Assembly: GCA_029204225.1 (NCBI GenBank)
Contig: CM055097.1
Location: 43,348,851-43,412,850 of the forward strand
Reading direction: 5' to 3'
From: Diphasiastrum complanatum
Lineage: Eukaryota; Streptophyta; Lycopodiopsida; Lycopodiales; Lycopodiaceae
DNA: 64,000 nucleotides
The first letter of the stretch is position 1. Each line of letters opens with the position of its first letter. Below are positions 1-10,606 of this stretch, one piece after another. The translations under genes were made by a program, and so were the position numbers. The notes beneath the pieces were generated by a model. That model saw only the letters and a list, made by a program, of their open reading frames with translations, was not told where the DNA came from and ran no database searches.

Positions 1-411
1 AGATATAGACGGGGGAAATTCAATACAGTAGCAGATGCCCTTAGCAGAATGCCTATGATAAACGTGTGCAGCTATTTGGCGGCTCTAATATCAAATGTTA
101 CAACTCCCTAGATCTGTGATTGACTTTGAAGGTTGACGCTGAGTTTTACTCAAATTCGTAATGAGTTACTTGAGTCCTTGAGAGGGAAATGCCAGCATGA
201 TGCATTCTTCTCTACTATCTGGAACTCAGTCCAGAGCAGACAGTTACAGACTCTAGAACCAGTTCTCGGGGTTGGTGCCAGTTCATCCAAGAATACGGCA
301 GCTTCCGTTGAGGATGATGATGAGTCCGAGTATACGTCGTCAGATGACGTTGAGGATTCTGAGCCTGTATTACCCAAGCAAACCCCAGTGGTTGAGGGTC
401 AGTTGACTTAA
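1..411 (+). pseudogene. Gypsy copy A: RNase H end and linker
   Basis: The window opens inside the RNase H domain of a Ty3/gypsy polyprotein. The first codons read RYRRGKFNTVADALSRMP, the hallmark C-terminal end of gypsy RNase H. The frame stops at 109-111. The same frame resumes at about 133 with an acidic, serine-rich linker (LSFTQ...), which copy B has directly after its own RMPM motif. About 70 bp with several stops between RMPMIN and LSFTQ is therefore extra in copy A. Another stop lies at 409-411, just before the integrase. The frame is shared with the integrase downstream, so this is one decayed polyprotein rather than separate genes. Reverse transcriptase, protease and gag of this copy lie outside the window. 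Confidence 0.8.
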
Positions 412-1785
412 GGATTCAAATCGAAACAGTATTCCATTCAGGATGAGTACTTGCTCTATAGAGGTAGAGTATGTGTCCGCAATTCAGAGGATTATAGGCA
501 GCAGGTCCTATATGAATGTCGTGACAATCCTAGTGCGGGACACCCAGGCATACAGAAGACCTATGAGCTTCTTCGTAGGCAATTTTTTTGGCCCAGTATG
601 AAAAAGGACGTCCAACAGTATGTAACCAGTTGCCAGAAATGTCAAGTAAACAAAGCAGAGCGTTTAAAGGCAGGAGGGTTGTTGCAGCCCTTAGAAATAC
701 CAGCTGGTAAATGGGAGAGTATCTCCATGGATTTTATAGTAGGCCTGCCTAAAACCCAAAAGGGTAATGACGCTATATGGGTCACAGTTGACCGTCTGAC
801 CAAAATGGCTCATTTCATTCCGACCAAAACAACTGTTAGAGCTCCAGAGTTAGCGAGGTTGTTTGTAGACGGGGTATTTAAATTGTACGGTCTACCTTCC
901 GGCATAGTCAGCGACCGAGACAATAAGTTTACTGGAAATTTTTGGAGGGCAGTATTCCATCATCTCCATACTAAACTTAATATGAGTACCACCGACCATC
1001 CACAGACGGACGGTCAAACAAAGAGGGTAAATCAGGTGCTGGAGGATATGCTTCGTGCATACGTTAGCAAGAAGCAGACTAATTGGGAGGAGTATCTCTC
1101 AATATTAGAGTTCGCTTACAACAGTACCAAACATTCAACTACGGGATACAACCCATTTATGCTGATGTACGGTTTTCAGCCACGCTCACCCACAGCTGTA
1201 GGGTTTAAACAAGAAAAAGTTGAAGCAGCCATAAACTTTTTAGAGGACCTAAACCAGATGATAGAACATGCTAAGCGTAGCATTAGGCAATCCCAGGATC
1301 GAGCCAGGCATTATGCAGATCCACACAGACGGGATGTGCAGTTCTCCACTGGTGAGAAAGTCTACTTGAGAGTCCCAGTCGACTCTAAAACCCTCAAATC
1401 AGGAGTGTGTGCTAAGTTGTCTCCAAGGTATTGTGGTCCCTTTACCATCAGTAGGAGACTAGGCGAGGTCACCTATGAACTAGAACTCCCACACAACAGT
1501 AAGGTTTTTCCGGTCTTTCATGTAAGTCAGTTACGAAAAGCCTTAACCAAATCAGACAATCTGGTAGGGGACAATGTTCTAGTTCTCCCATTGGATCCTC
1601 GGCAACCTCCACATGAACCAGAGGAGATTCTTGATAGTAGAGAGACACAGACTCGTCATACTCTATACCGAGAATATCTGGTTAAGTGGAATGATCAGCC
1701 TGTTGAGAATGCCACTTGGGAAAGAGGCAGTGTCCTTCGCAAGATTTTTCCAGACTTTGTCTTAGAGGACCAAGACGGTTCTTAA
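412..1785 (+). pseudogene. Gypsy copy A: integrase plus chromodomain
   Basis: This frame is open to the stop at 1783-1785 and encodes a chromovirus-type integrase. From N to C it has the zinc-binding region (AGHPG near residue 29 counted from the TTG at 451, then CQKC), the core with MDFIVGLP and IVSDRDNKF, a GPF-type C-terminal domain (CGPFTISRRLGEVTYEL) and a chromodomain (YLVKWNDQPVENATWE). Integrase inserts element cDNA, and the chromodomain would steer it to marked chromatin. Two key residues are altered. The first His of the HHCC zinc site is Arg (codon 520-522; copy B has His). The third catalytic acid is Lys (codon 1021-1023, QTKRVNQ; copy B has QTEG). The enzyme is therefore predicted to be inactive although the frame is open. 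A polypurine tract and LTR follow at once. Confidence 0.9.
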
Positions 1786-1796
1786 GGGGGAGGGAG
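1784..1796 (+). other. Polypurine tract of gypsy copy A
   Basis: An uninterrupted purine run, AAGGGGGAGGGAG, overlaps the pol stop codon and is followed directly by TGTTAC, the expected start of a 3' LTR. In this family the tract primes plus-strand DNA synthesis. Confidence 0.75.
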
Positions 1797-2190
1797 TGTT
1801 ACGAGCTCGTGACCAGTGCCGAACCCTAGAGAACACAGATAGGTCAGATACCACAGTCAGGGTCGTGTCCAGTGTACACGACCAACGGGGCAAGACAGTG
1901 TGAGTAGTGTGCCCCAGCATGGTCCATAGCCATGGCGGGCCTAACAAAGCCTAAGGACCCTGTCAGCAGGATAGGGCCCCCAGTTGGGTCTCGACGTGCA
2001 GTCGGCCACGTCAGTGACACATGGCTGACACTTGGCAGTTGCATGCTACTAGTGCTCACACTGGGCTAGGAGGGGCTTACTCTATATCAGGGTGTATGCA
2101 AGGTTGGGTGGATCAGTTAGTGTTTGCCCTACTGTGGTATTAGGATCTATTACACTCTCTAACAGAATTATTAGGATAATACCCTCAGTT
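1797..2190 (+). repeat. LTR shared between gypsy copies A and B
   Basis: The LTR begins TGTTACGAG after the polypurine tract. Its last part (CACTGGGCTAGGAGGGGC ... GGTGGATCAG) is matched by the fragment at 4701-4873, which supports the LTR call. The downstream edge is approximate, because no clear PBS follows; internal coding sequence of copy B begins within about 60 bp. A TATA-like stretch, CTCTATATCAGG, lies near 2080. Confidence 0.65.
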
Positions 2191-2214
2191 TTAAGCAAAA
2201 TGGTCGAGAAGTTC

Positions 2215-4700
2215 ATCTGCATGGGGAGCATGGAGTTCCCAACAGTCCCTTGGTGTGCAGCTCAGAGCTTGTTCAGCTTATGGAGGATGATCACCATGAG
2301 GTACTTCTTTGTGACTTGCAGTTTATTTCTGATGAATTTGTTTGCAGTGATATTTTTCATAAAAAGAAAAAGTTAGATAATCTGTTAAGTAAGTATGCTG
2401 ATGTTTTTCTTGATGATTTGCCTAGTGGTTTACCACCCTCTAGAGAAGTTGATCATGCTATTAACTTAGTACCTGGTACAACACCCATAGCTAAGCCACC
2501 TTATAGGTTTAGTCAGTCAGAGGATCAAGAAATAACTAAACAATTAAGAGAATATCTAAGTAAAGGATAGATAAAACCAAGCAGTTCCCCTTGGGAAGCA
2601 CCTGTCTTTTTAGTTAAAAAGAAAGAAGGGTCTATGCGTTTATGCGTAGACTACAGAGCATTAAATAAAGTCACAATAAAGAACAAGTACCATATGCCTC
2701 GGATAGACGAGTTGTTTGATTAGCTCGACGGGGCCAGATATTTCAGTAAAATAGATCTTTGTTCGGGGTATCATCAAGTCCGTATTAAGGCGGAAGATGT
2801 CCCAAAAACAACTTTCAAAGTCATGGTCATTATGAGTCTAAGGTGATGCCCTTTGGACTCACCAACGCCCTGGCAACTTTTATGACCCTGATGAACAATG
2901 TTTTTCGGCCATATTTAGGAAAATGGTAGTTTTTCTAGATGATATCTTAGTCTACAGTAAAACTAAGAAAGAGCATTTGGCTCACCTCGGAAAGGTGTTC
3001 CGTTTGCTCAGAAAACATAAGCTATTCGCAAAGAAACCTAAATGTGAGTTTTTTAACCAAAGAAATAGCATATTTGGGCCATATTATTTCCAAAGATGGT
3101 ATTAAAATGGATCCAAATAAGGTAAAAACCATATTCAGTTGGCCTAGACCAAACAGTATAACAGATCTTCAAGTCTTTCTTTGACTCTCAGGGTATTACT
3201 GACGATTTGTCAAGGCTTATGCTCAGATAGCAGTTCCCATGACAAATCTTCTTAAGGGGAAGGGAAAAGAGTTCGTTTGGGGGCTAGAGCAACAGGAGAC
3301 TTTTGATGCTCTCAAAGCAGCCTTGGTTACAACACCAATACTGAAAGTCGTAGACCCAAATCAGTCTTTTGTGGTCGAAACAAATGCTAGCGACTTTGTA
3401 GTAGGTGCGGTGTTGAACCAAAATGGACGACCAATAGCGTTCGAAAGTAAGAAGCTCGAACCCACTCAAACTAGATATAGTGCTTATGATAAGAAACTTT
3501 TTTCTATTATTCATGCCCTTAAGACTTGGCGGCATTATTTGTATGGTGCTAGCTTTGAAGTCGTGACTGACCATGAAAGCCTTAGATATTTGTGTAATCA
3601 GTCTGAGCTTAGAGGTCGGAAAGCTCAATGGGCTGAGCTAATGCAGGGATTTGACTTGTTTATCAGATATAGACAAGGAAAGTTCAATACAGTGGCAGAT
3701 GCTCTTAGCAGAATGCCAATGGTAAACGAGTTGAGTTTTACCCAGTTCTGTAATGAGTTACTCGAGACCTTGAGGGGGAAATGTAAGAGTCATCATTATT
3801 TTTCCATAATCTGGAAGACAGTCTAGACCAGTTCCTAGGCCTGGGGAAGATTCATCCAAGTATACGACAACTTTCGTTGAGGATGAAGGATCCAAGCATA
3901 CGCGAGCTTGCGTTGAGGATTCTGAGTCTGTAGATCCCAAGCATACCAGTGAGGTTGAGGGATCCAGTTCGAGGATTCAATGGAAACAGTATTCCATTCA
4001 GGATGAGTATCTACTTTACAGAAACAGAATATGTGTTCCCGACTTAGAGGATTTTAGGTGCCAAGTAGTATATGAATGTCATGATAGTCGTAGTGTGGGA
4101 CACCCAGGAATTCAGAAGACCTATGAACAACTTTTGTAGGCAATTCTTTTGGCCTAGTATGAAAAAGGACGTCCAACAATATGTAACTAGTTGCCAGAAG
4201 TCTCAGATTGATAAAGCAGAGCGTCTAAAGGCAGGAGGTTTGTTCAAGCCCCTAGAATACCAGCTGGTAAATGGGAAAGTATTTCCATGGATTTTATAGT
4301 AGGCTTGCCCAAGACCCAGAAGGGTCATGATGCTATATGGGTCACAATTGACCGTTTGACCAAAATGGCTCACTTTATTCCGACTAAAACAACCGTTAGA
4401 GCTCCAAAGTTAGCAAGGTTGCTTATAAATGGGCTATTTAAATTATACAATCTCCCTTCCGGCATAGTCAGCGACCGGGACAATAAGCTTAATGGAAATT
4501 TTTGGAGGGCAGTATTCCATCATCTCCATATTAAACTAAACATGAGTACTACAGACCGTCCACAGACGGACGGTCAAACAGAAGGAGTAAATCAGGTGCT
4601 GGAGGATATGCTTCGTGCATACATAAGCAAAAAGCAGACTAATTGGGAGGAATACCAAACATTCAGCTATGGGATACAGCCCATTCAAGCTGCAGCATGA
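2215..4700 (+). pseudogene. Gypsy copy B: RT, RNase H and truncated integrase
   Basis: This is a second, more decayed copy of the same chromovirus family. The RT N-terminus starts near 2250 (KYADVFLDDLPSGLPP) and is cut by a TAG at 2568 in the [13 protein letters not shown] motif. The catalytic motif [11 protein letters not shown] follows in another frame from 2923. RNase H (3239-3826) is well preserved (VVETNASDFVVGAVL, YRQGKFNTVADALSRMP). The integrase is split by frameshifts at about 4130 and 4290. It keeps all three catalytic acids (MDFIVG, SDRDNK, DGQTEGVNQ), but the second Cys of the zinc site is Ser (SCQKSQ). The integrase breaks off after NWEEYQT and joins LTR sequence near 4690, so the integrase C-terminus, the chromodomain and the LTR start are deleted. 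Gag and protease are also missing. Confidence 0.88.
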
Positions 4701-4873
4701 ACAATGGGTGTTGGCAGTAACTCCCACCTGCCGCTCCCATGCAAACTCACACTGGGCTAGGAGGGGCATTCTATAAGAGAGTGCATAGGCTGGGTGGATC
4801 AGACTAGCTTTGCCTTCTTATGGTTATTCTGTTCCTAACAGATTCTATTATGAATCTTGTCCTATTTGTCACA
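4701..4873 (+). repeat. 3' LTR remnant of gypsy copy B
   Basis: The sequence matches the second half of the LTR at 1797-2190 (CTCACACTGGGCTAGGAGGG, then TGGGTGGATCAG and the CTAACAGATTCTATTA tail). It ends near TTGTCACA, a plausible LTR terminus. The 5' half of the LTR is gone along with the end of pol. Confidence 0.65.
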
Positions 4874-5810
4874 ATGGGTTGTACTATCAGTCAAGAGGGG
4901 ATTAGAAGCAGCAATTGAGTAAAAAGGGCATGGAGAAATGGGTTTAGGGTTTAAGCCCAAGTATGTCGCAGCATACAACAGCACCACATAATTGTCCACC
5001 AAAGTCTCACCATTTTCTGTGCTGTATTCCAGAGAAACATGTTTTGCCATTGATGAATAAGAGACTGAAATCTGACTACAGATTGAAGTAGATTAAGCAT
5101 AATATCCTGAAAGCTGAGATGTCTCAAGCACATAGGTCTTCAGCCTTGAAAGGAAAAATGAGATATTTGCACCTCAAAAATGGGGAGTTGGTGCCGATAA
5201 GGAAACAAGGCATGAATACTGCTTTACAAACCAGATGGGGGGGTAGCATAGTCAATACCGCGAGTAATCTTTTCACGTGCTACAGAGCCCCGGATTCTGA
5301 CACATAATGGAACTGTAAAAATATCATCAGAAGTCTCTGGAAAATGGATCTCCAACAAAGTGCGCTGGAAATGGGGCTTCGTGGCTGGCAGAAAAAACTT
5401 TACAGGTTTTTTTACAAAGCACTGTAAAGGGAATTCGGTGGTAAAGCACTGGTAAGGGAATCCTCATGGTAAAGCACTGTGGTAAGATAAGAGCGTAATG
5501 CTTAGCTACTTTATTTTGTAAGATTCAATGTGCACGTGGTTGATAATTGATGAAATGGAAGGCCATGGTTTTGGGCATTTGGTAATAAGGGTGGTATAAT
5601 GGATTTTAAAATTGCTTTAGGTCCACCGTCTGTTTTTTGCTATCATGATATTTTGAATCTCATAAAAATATTGTTTATATGGGTTCCTAGCTTTAGACAT
5701 GTAATCAGGGCTCATTAGTTTGGTGGGACCTTATCAGTGGACATGTAAAGTCCCAATAGTTGTATTTTGGTCATATCGAGCTTCTCGGAAAGAGCCCTAT
5801 TAGTGTGCAG
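4874..5810. other. No recognised gene; short tandem repeat at 5411-5490
   Basis: I see no gene here. A short open frame (5119-5307) has no family I recognise. Around 5411-5490 a unit of about 34 bp containing GTAAAGCACTG and TAAGGGAAT is repeated roughly two and a half times. A single TTTAGGGTTTAA near 4946 is too short to be telomeric. Confidence 0.4.
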
Positions 5811-5955
5811 CTTAGAAACCCGTTCCGACCCTTTTGAGTTGGAACGTACAGTACGTTCCGGAATGTACTGGGTCCTAATTTTTTTTTTTTTAAACATGAA
5901 AAAAACGGATCCTGGAATGCTCCAACAATTTCAGTTAATGAGAAACTATGACTGC
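5811..5955. repeat. Small foldback element, CCGTTCCG family, member 1
   Basis: The left end reads CTTAGAAACCCGTTCCGACC. It contains a perfect 19-nt palindrome, GGAACGTACAGTACGTTCC, at 5841-5859, followed by a T-rich spacer. The left end is shared with the members at 6844 and 7384. The right boundary is uncertain. Confidence 0.5.
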
Positions 5956-6365
5956 AGTGGCCGCATTGATTCTAAGCGCATCTGTATACTGACATTGATT
6001 CCAAGCACATCTGTATCCTGACATTGAGTATTCATAGCTTGTGAATCATAAACGATTGACCATCTGCATGATATTACTGCACATGAACAAAAACCTAACT
6101 CCTACAGAAGCCTGCTTTGGCCCCTGCATACGAACCATCTATTACTGGATGTTGTCTCAATCTGATCTACTGGATGGCTGTTTCAAGCTCGCATATCTAT
6201 CTCTCAACCATCTACGTCTATCCAGCGTAGATGACTCCAGTGATCTCCAGATGCCAGATCATCCTAGAATTCCTTTGGGCTAGCTAGCTTTTTGCTCCAT
6301 CACTCTGCTTTGCATCAGAGCTGAGCGAGGTACAGAAACAACAGGAACAGTGATATTACAGTATC
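5956..6365. other. No recognised gene
   Basis: Short open frames are present, notably 6041-6283, but none shows a domain I recognise or codon-level signs of selection. I see nothing structural here. Confidence 0.4.
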
Positions 6366-6452
6366 GCGCTTGTTTTCCTTTGTAAAAAAGTACATATCTT
6401 TTTTTAAATTTTTTTTTGGTTTGTTCTGGAATGGAATGGGCAACTATGGTGT
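6366..6452. repeat. Small foldback element, CCGTTCCG family, member 2 (right half)
   Basis: A T-rich stretch followed by TTCTGGAATGGAATGGGCAA resembles the right half of the member at 7384-7511 (T-rich spacer, then TGTTCCGGAACGGAAC and GGACAACTAAG). The left end is missing or unrecognisable. About 390 bp of AT-rich DNA without a gene follows, to 6843. Confidence 0.4.
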
Positions 6453-6843
6453 GCAACCAACCCCAGTTGGAGCCCCTACTAGAGACTATAACGACCCCTT
6501 AATGATTTCTCATTTGTCAGCTTCTAATAGTAGAGATTGTGAGCTTATTTAAGAGAGCTTAGATATTGTGTTCCTTTGTTGGAAGGCTTGCAAGACAACT
6601 GTAATTTGAGTTAGGGTCTCTGTTATGGACATCCACATTCATCACATGCTCTTCTGATCCATAATTACAGTGGCTACATTTTAATGATTCAAGTATCAAT
6701 TATTGGATATCTTTATGATGCTCTTTATAAATAGTAATTCTATTTCAATCATTTTATAAGTTTTCATTAAAGAAAGTTATGTCAGTGAAATTACATCACA
6801 TAATATGTAGTAACTTTTAATTCTTCAGTTCTTTCATTTAAAA

Positions 6844-6945
6844 CTTAGAAGCCCGTTCCGACCAAAATGGGTCGGACCGTTCCGTTCTAACCATTCCGTC
6901 TGTTCCGGAACGTACTGGGTCGGAACGATTTAGTGTAGGTTAAAA
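6844..6945. repeat. Small foldback element, CCGTTCCG family, member 3
   Basis: It begins CTTAGAAGCCCGTTCCGACC and carries several short inverted pairs (TTCCGACC with GGTCGGA; GTTCCGGAAC). It shares CGTACTGGGTC with member 1. The right end is near GGTCGGAACGATTTAG. Confidence 0.5.
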
Positions 6946-7015
6946 AAAAGAAGATTAAAGACCCTGCTGGCCCGCACGTTTAGACGCTCGTTGCATTGTA
7001 AACATATAAGACCAG

Positions 7016-7126
7016 TCGTTTGTGGGGATGGGAGCAACTCTTCTAGATGGGGTGGTTGTGGAAGAAGGCGCCATGGTTGCAGCTGGAGCTCTTGTATCTC
7101 ATAACATGCGTGTCCTATCTGGACAA
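7016..7126 (+). pseudogene. Orphan exon of a gamma-carbonic anhydrase
   Basis: The 37 codons between a possible acceptor (ACCAG at 7011-7015) and a donor (GTATTT at 7127) encode left-handed-helix hexapeptide repeats. They start SFVGMGATLLDGVVV and continue MVAAGALVSHNMR, a strong match to plant mitochondrial gamma-carbonic anhydrases. Those proteins are trimeric zinc enzymes or their relatives in the peripheral arm of respiratory complex I. The usual next segment (a WGGNPA motif and C-terminal helix) was not found downstream, and the earlier hexapeptide repeats were not found upstream. I infer a captured or stranded gene fragment. A long-intron gene with exons beyond the window is less likely, because gypsy sequence lies upstream. 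Confidence 0.75.
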
Positions 7127-7383
7127 GTATTTACAGTCCTGAAACTTGATACTTGTTAACAAATTGAAGTGACAGATCCTTCTTCGTGATCTTCCTTCTT
7201 GATAATATATTGAGGGATGCTACAGATCATAATCGATTTGAAATCATTGTTTTGAAATCGATGATGTGTAATTTATAATAAAGAAATCGATTTTAACAAA
7301 CACGTTGATTCTAGAATCGCTATCTTCTCTGACTGCTGTTCACGTTAATCCTAGAATCCCAAATGGAAGCCAAATCAGAGAAG

Positions 7384-7511
7384 CTTAGTTGCCCGTTCTG
7401 TCTATTAACTCTCAGGATATCGTTTTTTTTTTCTTTGTTAAAAAAATGTAATTTTTTATATATTTTTTGGGAGTCCTGTTCCGGAACGGAACGCGGGAAC
7501 GGACAACTAAG
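7384..7511. mobile_element. Short terminal-inverted-repeat element (128 bp), CCGTTCCG family
   Basis: The left end CTTAGTTGCCCGTTCTG and the right end CGGGAACGGACAACTAAG are inverted copies of each other, differing at a few positions. The interior is T-rich and ends in GTTCCGGAACGGAAC, itself a near palindrome. It encodes nothing. This looks like a MITE-type non-autonomous DNA element, but I could not identify a target-site duplication, so the superfamily is open. The stretch 7127-7383 and the stretch to about 7960 show no gene. Confidence 0.6.
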
Positions 7512-8022
7512 ATTGAAAACAATCTGTTTTGACTGGCCCAGGACCTATTTTCAAATGGTTCTTAATTTGGGCCCTGTATTTGAATTTTCATATTTTCCTC
7601 CAGTAAATTGAAGAGGGGTGGCTTTTAATTAGTATAAATAGCCACTAAGGCTCCTCATTGGGTAGCTTGTGATTCTGGAGATCTTTCCTACTATTGCTCA
7701 AGTAGCGCTTTAGTCTAAGATGTTCATGATATTCAGGTTATGTTCATAGGTAGAGACCTTATTTGCCATCACTTATGTCTATTGTTCATGTTGTGATGCC
7801 ATTTCTGTGGTGTGTCTATAAGTTTGCAGTCAGGGTTGGGTTCCAACCAGCTGGGTTCCTTCAAGGAAGCTAAGCAGGGTTCAAAATGCAATGAGACGTT
7901 AGAGGTCCAATGTGATAAATAAATCCCCAACAACTTATCTTTAAGAAAGTTTAACATCCATTTATGTGAGGGAGGTATCGGAGAGCTGGACTTTGCCAAT
8001 AATTTATAAAAGAAACTTGACA

Positions 8023-10606
8023 ATGCTTCATTTTGAATGTGCAGTGCATGATTCCTTGACAGAGGTGATAAAGCAAATAGCAAATGAACCTTCATTGGGA
8101 CTTTACTTTGTGCAACAACATGTACACAAAGTTGTGCCTGTTGTGGTCTCACTCAAGGTACATTAACTCGTAGGATTGCTTTTATCCAGTTTTTCAAAGA
8201 GTCAAAGGAAGAACTTTTTGGCTACTGAAAGTAGTTGACTACATAGGGTGTGCAACACACATATATATCCCATTCTGCTCTTGCAGGTTTTTTTTAAAGA
8301 CTTAGGTCATAAAGTACATGCTGTTTAAGCTCTTCTTATGTCGGAGTAAGTAATCTAACTCTGCAGGAAATGCCCTTCCATGCCTCCACTGGGGCATCTG
8401 GAGCTACCATTGACATGCACATACATACACTGAGCTAGAATCTTTTGGGGCTATGGTTTTTGTTAGCTTGGATCATGTACTATGATTCCCATACATAAGA
8501 TTAAGGCTCTGCTGCTGATGGTGAAAGGGGTAATCTCTTAGTCGGCAAAGAGTTATCCGGCCTCACTTTCTCCTGCCTCTTGGTTTCTCCCTCCTAGAAT
8601 CTTTTCCTGATCTACTCACAGGTGTCAAGTCTGAAATTTTTTCCTGTAGCTTAAATTCATTTCCTAGCAACAACGAAATCTTATGGCAAAGTGTCAGGGA
8701 TTACGCCATTCATTGAACCATACCGAAAGTCATTATGTGTTTCTTGTGGCTTCAATGATGAGTTTTCAGCATGCTGGCAGCCTGGTTGTAAATTGTGTTC
8801 CCTGTAAGCTTTGCCTTAAGCCTTAAAAATTTTTAGGCTCGAATACACTCTAAGCCAATCTTTACTGCTAACCGAAAAAAACTTAGATATATATTTTTGA
8901 CTGTTCTACTAGAATGTTGCCAACAAAATTTGGAGTATTCCCCCTGTGCCACTATCGTCCAATGAAGTCTTTTTGTAGAACTGCTAATGTTACAGTTTTC
9001 AATTCATTCCAAGACAGGAAAATAATAGTGCACAGCAAGTTTTCGTAGATTCTGACTTGTTCTTTAAGAGATTGGACTTGCACATATTCGTGCTTGCTGT
9101 TAGTGGATGCTATTGTGAGGCTGTTGTGAATAGTTGTTTTGGTATCATAATCTTCAGCTTAAATGTGGATGGTGGATGTAGGTTCAGCTTGTTGAGGAGA
9201 CTCAAGAAGTGGTGCTATCAACTGAAGATGCGAAGGATGCGCTAACTGCGGTGAGTACCATGAAGGAGTTGGGACCCTCTGTGATTGGCAAAATGAGAAC
9301 TATTTTGAATTCGACAATCTCTTCTTTGCAGGACGAACAAAATGTGAAGCGGTGAGAATTTGAACATGCTTATGATGCATTTTCTTCTGGATAGATGTGC
9401 AATAATGAAGAAACACAAGGTGGTGGTGGATGAGGCCAAACTATAATAATGGCTATAGGATGGCCAGCTTTATGGTGGACAGTCATCAAATTTATTGGTT
9501 TTTGATGTCTAGAGTGCTATGTAATTTGATGATCACAGGAAGGCGACAGACCCATCAATGTTCTTCTATGTATCTTTTCTTGAGATGCGCAGAGCACTTT
9601 TTGTTTTACACATAATGAAATCTTGAAATAGTGTACACTTTCAAGTGTCTCAAAAGCAAACTTTCTCATGCAATTGAGGTGATTGATGATCTTTTTAAGA
9701 GACTTGCTGTTATTGTATTTTATCCTCCAAAGGTTGCCAGATAAGTTGTTTTATGGGTAGCTCTTGGCATTAACGATAAATTTGCAATCTTAGTTCCTTA
9801 TACTTCACATTTGTTATCTGGCCAGCATAATCAGTGTAACAGCACTAAGATGGCTTCCTTGCTGCATCTGGCAAATAAAGCCTTTATCTAGGTTTTCTAC
9901 CTTGAGCAAGGATCATTCTAAAGTATCATAAGCGGACGCATCCTCAATTGAACTTAGAGTGTCATTCCTAGAGTTATTTTTATCAACTTTACCATTTCTA
10001 AGCTCTTGAGGGTTCAATAAAATGTGTCAATTGGCCATGGGCAGAAGCAGAGTACAACTGGGCTCCCCTTTCTCTGAAGGCATTGGTCAAACAAGTAATG
10101 TGGAAGGTGGCATGGCATCAACAGATGCTTCAGGAGTAGAGACTACCACATCAGCCAACTATAAAGCTCCTACCATTTTGGAATGGCACTCTGAGACAAG
10201 TTCTAGTGGCTACATTTGTTCTGCTTTTGAGTCAGCACTTCAGAAAGCTGGCAACTTGGGATGGAAAACTAGTGTTCTGCAAGTAAGTCATAATATGCCA
10301 ATAGATGCAACTGAGGCAGCTGAAGTTGGCTCATTTTTAAATACGACAGCAGAAGCCTTAAAACAGTTTGCTGTAATCAAGCCAGCCCGTTATGTCCGTG
10401 CTGTATTTGATTCAAAACCACAAAGGTCTGATTATGAAGCAAAAGATGATCAGAAAATTTTATATGCAGAAGATTTAGAACGGAAAAATGACATGGAAGA
10501 GGTCGAATCAAGATTGTGTATCAAGGACTTGGTTCTAGAGGATACTTATGAGCAGCTTCACGAAGAACAAACAGCGAAGCTAGAAGCATGGCTTGGGAAT
10601 TCTTAA
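8023..10606 (+). CDS. BORCS8: BORCS8 (MEF2BNB)-like protein, three coding exons
   Basis: This is the one convincing host gene. Exon 1 (ATG at 8023; an in-frame ATG also lies at 7966) ends at 8157 before GTACAT. It encodes a core of IANEPSLGLYFVQQHV type, the signature of the BORC subunit BORCS8/MEF2BNB. Exon 2 runs 9182-9351 (AG acceptor at 9180-9181, donor GTGAGA at 9352) and is helical (LVEETQEVVLSTEDAKDAL). Exon 3 runs from about 10045 to the stop at 10604-10606 and ends KLEAWLGNS, a tail I associate with plant homologues. The phases agree (0, then 2), giving about 288 codons without a stop. In animals BORC positions lysosomes through Arl8 and kinesin; a role in plant endolysosomal traffic is inference. 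The start is uncertain, since an acceptor at 8043-8044 would imply an upstream first exon. The introns show no coding sequence. Confidence 0.75.

Noticed and set aside
4940-4956. Telomere-like TTTAGGGTTTAA
   Set aside because: One and a half heptamers are expected by chance in plant DNA of this size.
7769-8152. 127-codon minus-strand frame
   Set aside because: It is antisense to exon 1 of the BORCS8-like gene; the plus strand has the recognisable protein and splice sites.
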